A stretch of DNA of 64,000 bases from JALYNX01 sp963746905 (GTDB lineage Bacteria; Actinomycetota; Acidimicrobiia; Spongiisociales; ZC4RG35), in NCBI GenBank assembly GCA_963746905.1, contig CAVVCY010000003.1:248001-312000 (forward strand), read 5' to 3'. The notes under the pieces were generated by a model. The model did not search any database. It was given only the letters and a program-made list of their open reading frames with translations, and had not been told where the DNA came from. Within the stretch, counting starts at the first letter, position 1. Each line of letters starts with the position of its first letter. A program made the translations under genes and the position numbers. Below are positions 59,244 through 64,000 of the stretch, one piece after another.

Positions 59244-60199
59244 TCAGCCAAAGGGCTCTCGAAGCCATCGAGTCGTCGGATGCCGACGAATTGCTCCGGG
59301 TGATTGACGGTTTGTGCTCGACCCAGGCCTGGGACGACCTGGTGGAGCTTCGATCCAGATGCCGGGAGGCGGTGGGGAGGGCCAAACAGATTTGGGGAGT
59401 AGAGGAGCACATCCGATATCGGCTGGCGTTGGAAGCCCCACCTGCCTTCGCCGGGCCTGTCGTCTCGGAGGGTCAGTCACGGTTCGCTCTCGGACCGCTC
59501 GCCGAGGTGGCCGCCAGCACCAAGAGCTGGACGGAGCTCGATCCGCATCTGGCTATGGGGCCGGAGCGGCGTACGTTCGCCGCCGAAAGGGTTGTGCGCG
59601 GCGAGGAAGTTTCAGAAGGAGGTCTCGATTTGCCTGGCTCCCTTCAGGATTGGGAGCCCGGATATCAACTCGCCGCCTACAAGCGCGACAAGGTCGAGGC
59701 GCCATCACCAGCGCCCCCCGCCGTCACTGAGACGCAGCTTCCGAACGAATTCGACTTGCTCGATGACTCCCAGTCGGAAGAGGCACTGGCTGACCTGGTC
59801 CAGCCTTGGACCGACGAATCGAACGGGCGCTGTCAGACCACGGTCGTCACGGGCGACCATCTCGCGGCGATCCGGTCCCTCGGCGCCACGATGTGCCGGG
59901 ATGCGGACATCGGGCCCCAAACCGGTCTGGCGTGGATGGCCTGGGCGGCGGCATCCGGCGGCGCCCACGGCCGGCGCCGGGGAGCCGCGGCCGGCCGCCA
60001 CCTGGCCTGGTGGGCGATCTCGGTGATGGCCGACCTTCCCTGGCCCTGCCCACCGGATGACTTGGGTGCCGCCGTCTCCCGATTTGGATGGTTTTGGTTC
60101 GACGCTGGAAGCCCGGGCAGCGGCTGGGCCCTGCGTCTCGCGATCGAGGACCCGCAAGGCGAGCTTTCCTGGGCAGTCTCTGCCGTGGATCTGCTGTGA
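59240..60199 (+). CDS. Conserved-looking hypothetical protein
   Basis: 319 aa from TTG 59240, which overlaps the sulfurtransferase stop (TTGA). Not recognised. The N-terminal half is helical with AWDDLVELRSRCREAVGRAK and a long loop; the C-terminal half has small-residue helices (TGLAWMAWAAASGGAHGRRR, GRHLAWWAISVMADLPWP) and a final WALRLAIEDPQGELSWAVSA. No membrane segment or known motif. Coupling to sseA is the only functional hint. Confidence 0.65.
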   Translation: MISQRALEAIESSDADELLRVIDGLCSTQAWDDLVELRSRCREAVGRAKQIWGVEEHIRYRLALEAPPAFAGPVVSEGQSRFALGPLAEVAASTKSWTELDPHLAMGPERRTFAAERVVRGEEVSEGGLDLPGSLQDWEPGYQLAAYKRDKVEAPSPAPPAVTETQLPNEFDLLDDSQSEEALADLVQPWTDESNGRCQTTVVTGDHLAAIRSLGATMCRDADIGPQTGLAWMAWAAASGGAHGRRRGAAAGRHLAWWAISVMADLPWPCPPDDLGAAVSRFGWFWFDAGSPGSGWALRLAIEDPQGELSWAVSAVDLL

Positions 60200-60262
60200 C
60201 ACTCCTAATTGGGTTCCACAGGTCCGCATATGACCCCTGAACGTCACAATTATGAGGACGGG

Positions 60263-61804
60263 TCAGGCGACGGTGATCTCGATGGTGTGCCAGCCGGTGG
60301 CGCCGTCGGGAGCCGGGGGGACGATCGCTTCGGTCTGGACCTCTCCCTCCCCGTCGGTGGCTCGGACCCGAATCTGGTGGGCGCCCGCTGGGGCGTCCCA
60401 TTGAATTGACCACTGACGCCAGCTGTTGTCGGAGAGCGGCTCGGAGAGTTCAGCGTCCAACCATGGTGAGTCTTCCCCGATTTGCACCTCCACCCTGGCA
60501 ATCCCCCGGTTCGGCGCCCATGCGACGCCCGCCACCTGGCGAGGGCCTTGGGGGACCTCCGCCCCTGATGGCGGAGTGTCGATGCGGCTCTGGGTCTTGA
60601 CTGGTGCCTCCTTGGCCCACCCTCGCGGCACCCAATAGGCGTCGAAGGCGTCCCAACGGGTGAGCTCGATCTCCGAAATCCATTTAGTCGCCGACACGTA
60701 CCCGTAAAGCCCGGCCACGACGAGCCGGGCCGGGAACCCGTGCTCGAAGGGGAGGGGCTCGTCGTTCATTCCGACGGCCAGCAGGGCATCACGGCCGTCG
60801 TATGCCACCTCGACCGGAAAGCCGACCGTGAAATCGTCCACCGATCGGCCGACGATTTGCTCCGCGCCTGTCTGGACGACGGCCCGATCGAGGATCTCGG
60901 TCAGAGGCACACCCAGCCACTTGGCGTTGCCGACCAGATCGCCTCCGACCTGGTTCGAGACGCAGGACAGGGTCACGTAACGCTCCACCATGGGCATGTC
61001 GAGGATGTCTTCGTAGGTGATCGAGTAGGGCTGATCCACCATGCCTTTGATCGACAGGTTCCATTCCGGCAGATCGACTCTCGGCACCGAGAAGGCGGCG
61101 TCGATCCGATAGAACGAGGCGTTAGGCGTGACCACCGGGCTCAAGCCTGAGATCCCGGAGAATTCCGCGGCGGCCGGCACCGGCCCTATCGCTTCAACTG
61201 CGTCGGGCAGCACCACCTGGGCCCGCCCCGCCACCACCACCTTCCCACGTTCGAGGAGAACGCGGCCAATGCCTGCGGAGAGGGCGGCCAGGCCCAGGAT
61301 CGCGCCGAAACCGAAGATGAAGGTACGGCGGGACGGATCTGTGGAGTCCTCGACCCCGTCTATCTCGGCCTCCGGTGCGCCGAGCCCGAGCAGCCACTGC
61401 AGCGAGACGAGCCCGGTGAGCGCCGCCAAGCCACCTGAGATCATCGCAGTGCCGAGGCTCACGGCCGGGTCGCGACTCGCCGCCAGAGCCCCGAGCACTC
61501 CGAATCCGATGAAGGCGCCCATGGCCACTCCGAAATGCCTCCGAGCGGTCATGCCAACCAATGCACCGAGGAGGATCACGACGAGCGTCATTCCTACGAG
61601 AAGCGCCAGCTTGTCGTTGGTGTTGAAGACCGAAATCGCCCAGTGCTTGATCGACTCGGGCACGATGTCGATCACCCAGTTTCCGACCCCTTCGACCAAC
61701 GAGGGGAGGCTGGAGAAGATCCCCGCTGCCAACTCGGACACCCCGAGCGCGAGGGCGGCAGCAGCGGCCCCGGACAGGGCATCCCTCGTTCGAGTGGAGC
61801 TCAA
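60263..61804 (-). CDS. Membrane-anchored molybdopterin-dependent oxidoreductase (sulfite oxidase family)
   Basis: 513 aa. Four or five membrane helices (about 10-185), a basic RRTFIFGFG anchor, then an oxidoreductase molybdopterin domain with the Mo-ligand Cys in TLSCVSNQVGG and HGFPARLVVAGLYGYVSATK, and a C-terminal Ig-like dimerisation domain (VAWAPNRGIARVEVQIGEDS). TTG start at 61804, supported by GAGG 6-7 bases upstream. Acts outside the membrane; sulfite is the usual but not the only substrate of the family. No cytochrome partner gene is adjacent. Confidence 0.9.
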   Translation of the reverse strand: MSSTRTRDALSGAAAAALALGVSELAAGIFSSLPSLVEGVGNWVIDIVPESIKHWAISVFNTNDKLALLVGMTLVVILLGALVGMTARRHFGVAMGAFIGFGVLGALAASRDPAVSLGTAMISGGLAALTGLVSLQWLLGLGAPEAEIDGVEDSTDPSRRTFIFGFGAILGLAALSAGIGRVLLERGKVVVAGRAQVVLPDAVEAIGPVPAAAEFSGISGLSPVVTPNASFYRIDAAFSVPRVDLPEWNLSIKGMVDQPYSITYEDILDMPMVERYVTLSCVSNQVGGDLVGNAKWLGVPLTEILDRAVVQTGAEQIVGRSVDDFTVGFPVEVAYDGRDALLAVGMNDEPLPFEHGFPARLVVAGLYGYVSATKWISEIELTRWDAFDAYWVPRGWAKEAPVKTQSRIDTPPSGAEVPQGPRQVAGVAWAPNRGIARVEVQIGEDSPWLDAELSEPLSDNSWRQWSIQWDAPAGAHQIRVRATDGEGEVQTEAIVPPAPDGATGWHTIEITVA

Positions 61805-61877
61805 TTGACACCTCAGAGTAGGAAGACCCCTGGCAAACAGAGCTAAAGGCAAATTCGTTCCTGGTAGAACCAAACGG

Positions 61878-62486
61878 ATGATGGATCTGATCGCAGGCGA
61901 CGACGGTGTGGCCCGCTGCTGGTGGGGCGCGGAGCCTGAGATCTATCGCGGGTACCACGACACCGAGTGGGGCTATCCAGTGACCGATGACCGGAGGCTG
62001 TTCGAGAAGATCTGCCTCGAAGGCTTCCAGGCGGGACTGTCGTGGCTGACCATCCTTCGCAAACGCCCGAACTTCCGCGCCGCCTTCGCCAACTTCGAGA
62101 TCGGAGAGGTGGCGGGATTTGGAGAAGCGGACGTGGCGCGCCTCCTCGGTGACGAGGGGATCGTCCGCCATCAGGGAAAGATCCGCTCGGCGATCAACAA
62201 CGCGCAACGCGCTCTGGACCTGGTCGCGGAGAAGGGGAGCCTGGCCGCCTACTTCTGGGAGTGGGCCGATCCTGCCGATATCGCGCCATCGAACATCGCG
62301 CCCACCACTTCCACGTCGACCGCTCTCTCAAAGGACCTGAAGAAGCGCGGCTGGACCTTTGTCGGCCCAACCACCGTCTATGCGTTCATGCAAGCCATGG
62401 GACTGGTGAACGATCATCTCGACGGCTGCCATGTTCGGCCCAGGTGCGCCGGAGAACGGCAGCGGTTGCTGACCTCAGGTCTATAG
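61878..62486 (+). CDS. tag: DNA-3-methyladenine glycosylase I
   Basis: 202 aa. CWWGAEPEIYRGYHDTEWG start, FEKICLEGFQAGLSWLTIL, the helix-hairpin-helix region and WTFVGPTTVYAFMQAMGLVN, DHLDGCHVR at the end. The conserved Cys/His residues for the zinc snap are present (C14 near the start, H and C near the end). Repairs 3-methyladenine. Starts at ATG 61878 or 61881. Confidence 0.95.
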   Translation: MMDLIAGDDGVARCWWGAEPEIYRGYHDTEWGYPVTDDRRLFEKICLEGFQAGLSWLTILRKRPNFRAAFANFEIGEVAGFGEADVARLLGDEGIVRHQGKIRSAINNAQRALDLVAEKGSLAAYFWEWADPADIAPSNIAPTTSTSTALSKDLKKRGWTFVGPTTVYAFMQAMGLVNDHLDGCHVRPRCAGERQRLLTSGL

Positions 62487-62489
62487 ATT
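62484..62489 (+). promoter_or_regulatory. -10 element for the YbdK-like gene, leaderless spacing
   Basis: TAGATT ends 7 bases before ATG 62497; it spans the last base or two of the tag stop codon region. No ribosome site is present. Confidence 0.5.
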
Positions 62490-62496
62490 CGAAGTC

Positions 62497-63630
62497 ATGC
62501 TCGATCGCCCGGCGTTCACCATCGGCATCGAAGAGGAGTACCTCGTCGTGGACCGAGAGTCACGGGACCTCATCAAGAGCCCTCCACCCGAGATGTGGGA
62601 CTCCTTGCGAGAGGTGCTCGGCCCCCAGGTCACCCCCGAGTTTCTCAGGGCCCAGATCGAGGTTGGAACCAAGGTGTGCACCAAGGTCCAGGAGGCCCGC
62701 GAGGACCTGGCCAATCTCCGTCGCGACCTTTCCAACGTGGTGAACGAGTACGGGGCGGCGATCATCGCCGCCTCCACCCACCCCTTTGCCAACTGGTCGG
62801 AGCAGATGACGACCGAGCAGCCGCGTTATCAGCGACTGGCTGCCGACCATCAACAGGTGGCACGACAGCTCGTGATTTGCGGGATGCACGTTCACGTGGG
62901 GATCGAGGACGAGCACCTCCGGATCGACCTGATGAATCAGGTGCGTTACATGCTCCCCCACCTCCTCGCACTCAGCACATCCTCGCCTTTCTGGGCGGGG
63001 ACTGATACCGGGCTCCTCGCCTACCGGCTCATCATCTTCCGCAACCTCCCCCGCACCGGCCCACCAGAGGAGTTCGAGTCTTGGGGTGAGTATCAGAGGA
63101 CGATGCAGATCCTCATCGATGCCGGGATCATCGAGGACGCCTCCAAGGTGTGGTGGGACATCCGCCCCTCATCGCGCTACCCGACCCTCGAGATGCGGGT
63201 CAGCGATGTCTGCACCAGGCTCGACGACGCGATGTCGGTGGCCGCGCTCTATCTCTGCCTGCTCGGCCTCATGTTCCGGCTACGCCGCCGCAACCAGCGA
63301 TGGAGGGTCTACTCGCCATTCTTGATCTCTGAGAACATGTGGCGGGCCCAGCGTTATGGGGTCGACGGCTCACTGATCGACTTCGGACGAGGAGAGCTGA
63401 TCCCATTCTCGGAACTTGTCGAGGAGGCGATCGAGATGACCGCCCAGGATGCTGTGGAGTTCGACGTCGTCGAGCAGATGAGGCATATGAGGACGATCGT
63501 CCGAGAAGGGACGAGTGCCCACCGCCAACTGGCGGTCTACCGGGCAGCTCTCGATGGCGGAGCGGAGGAGGCGGAGGCCCTCCAGGCAGTCGTCGACCAT
63601 CTCATCGAGGACACCCTCTACGGTATCTGA
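62497..63630 (+). CDS. Carboxylate-amine ligase, GCS2/YbdK family
   Basis: 377 aa. FTIGIEEEYLVVDRESRDLI start (Glu-rich metal site), QIEVGTKVC, ASTHPFANW, CGMHVHVGIED, WWDIRPSSRYPTLEMRVSDV and RWRVYSPFLISENMWRAQRY are the glutamate-cysteine ligase 2 fold. YbdK-type enzymes have weak Glu-Cys ligase activity in E. coli. In actinobacteria, members include EgtA-like and uncharacterised enzymes, so the product is uncertain. Confidence 0.9.
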   Translation: MLDRPAFTIGIEEEYLVVDRESRDLIKSPPPEMWDSLREVLGPQVTPEFLRAQIEVGTKVCTKVQEAREDLANLRRDLSNVVNEYGAAIIAASTHPFANWSEQMTTEQPRYQRLAADHQQVARQLVICGMHVHVGIEDEHLRIDLMNQVRYMLPHLLALSTSSPFWAGTDTGLLAYRLIIFRNLPRTGPPEEFESWGEYQRTMQILIDAGIIEDASKVWWDIRPSSRYPTLEMRVSDVCTRLDDAMSVAALYLCLLGLMFRLRRRNQRWRVYSPFLISENMWRAQRYGVDGSLIDFGRGELIPFSELVEEAIEMTAQDAVEFDVVEQMRHMRTIVREGTSAHRQLAVYRAALDGGAEEAEALQAVVDHLIEDTLYGI

Positions 63631-63635
63631 TCCCT

Positions 63636-64000
63636 ATGAGCCCAATTCGCATCGCCGTCCAACTCCAGCCGCAGCACGCCGAATACTCCGAGATCCGGGC
63701 TGCGGTGGTGCGAGCCGAGGAGATGGGCGCCGATCTCGTCTTCAACTGGGATCACTTCTACCCACTGAGCGGCGAGCCTGACGGCAAGCACTTCGAATGC
63801 TGGACCATGCTCGCCTCATGGGCCGAGTTCACCGAGCGCGTCGAGATCGGCGCACTCGTCACCTGCAACAGCTACCGCAACCCCGACCTGTTGGCCGATA
63901 TGGCCCGAACCGTCGACCACATCTCAGATGGGCGTCTCATCCTCGGGATTGGTGCCGGTTGGTTCGAGCGGGATTACGACGAATACGGATACGAGTTCGG
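63636..64000 (+). CDS. LLM class F420-dependent oxidoreductase, N-terminal part
   Basis: The first 121 codons are in the window. MSPIRIAVQLQPQHAEYSEI, ADLVFNWDHFYPLSG, LASWAEFTERVEIGALVTCN and LADMARTVDHISDGRLILGI then GAGWFERDY are typical of the luciferase-like (LLM) barrel, with the F420-binding style of actinobacterial members. Runs past the window end. Confidence 0.9.
   Translation, partial: MSPIRIAVQLQPQHAEYSEIRAAVVRAEEMGADLVFNWDHFYPLSGEPDGKHFECWTMLASWAEFTERVEIGALVTCNSYRNPDLLADMARTVDHISDGRLILGIGAGWFERDYDEYGYEF

Noticed and set aside
1..64000. CRISPR arrays, prophage, integrases or intact insertion sequences
   Set aside because: No regularly spaced long direct repeats, phage genes, integrase or transposase frames were seen.

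Overview
The window is a GC-rich chromosomal segment of an actinobacterium. The evidence is a WhiB regulator, a NucS/EndoMS mismatch endonuclease, a short-lid adenylate kinase, candidate F420-dependent oxidoreductases, many GTG/TTG starts and several apparently leaderless promoters. The gene content would fit an uncultured lineage such as Acidimicrobiia, but that placement is inference. There is no prophage, CRISPR array, rRNA, tRNA or intact transposon.

Layout. 1-4.7 kb: end of a YceI-like gene, then on the minus strand rplM-rpsI-glmM-glmS, with a glmS self-cleaving ribozyme between glmM and glmS. 4.8-10 kb: threonine ammonia-lyase, truA, a YIP1-like membrane protein, coaA, and two DUF4190-like genes that share a perfect 201-bp repeat. 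10.1-29.9 kb: one long minus-strand ribosomal superoperon (str, S10, spc and alpha blocks), in transcription order rpsL-rpsG-fusA-tuf-rpsJ-rplC-rplD-rplW-rplB-rpsS-rplV-rpsC-rplP-rpmC-rpsQ-rplN-rplX-rplE-rpsZ-rpsH-rplF-rplR-rpsE-rpmD-rplO-secY-adk-map-rpmJ-rpsM-rpsK-rpsD-rpoA-rplQ. infA is missing from its usual place between map and rpmJ. 30-38.7 kb: a membrane protein with a frame-broken Thr-rich tail, then rpoC and rpoB (minus), driven by a clear sigma-70-type promoter.

38.7-64 kb is a housekeeping and accessory mix: a VanW-family protein, lysA, a RimB-like/RimK/AstE-like three-gene operon (protein glutamylation and its reversal), whiB with a SigR/SigH-type promoter, an acyl-CoA dehydrogenase, a site-2 protease, an M20 peptidase, trmL, nucS, a beta-propeller gene coupled to a MoaD/ThiS-like gene, DUF454, class II fructose-bisphosphate aldolase, a TetR repressor with a perfect 18-bp operator controlling a heterodimeric ABC exporter, a standalone 5'-3' exonuclease, a rhodanese, a sulfite-oxidase-like molybdoenzyme, tag, a YbdK-type carboxylate-amine ligase and a partial LLM oxidoreductase.

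The most notable signals are the glmS ribozyme, a sharply mosaic codon usage in tuf, four intergenic sites built of 7-bp tandem units, a dispersed TTGTCCCCCTGC hairpin family that also lies inside the long C-terminal extension of rpsC, and the RimB-RimK-deacylase and propeller-MoaD units. Three genes (rpoC, nucS, propeller) each carry exactly one extra base. Because rpoC is essential, this looks like residual assembly error rather than real gene decay.
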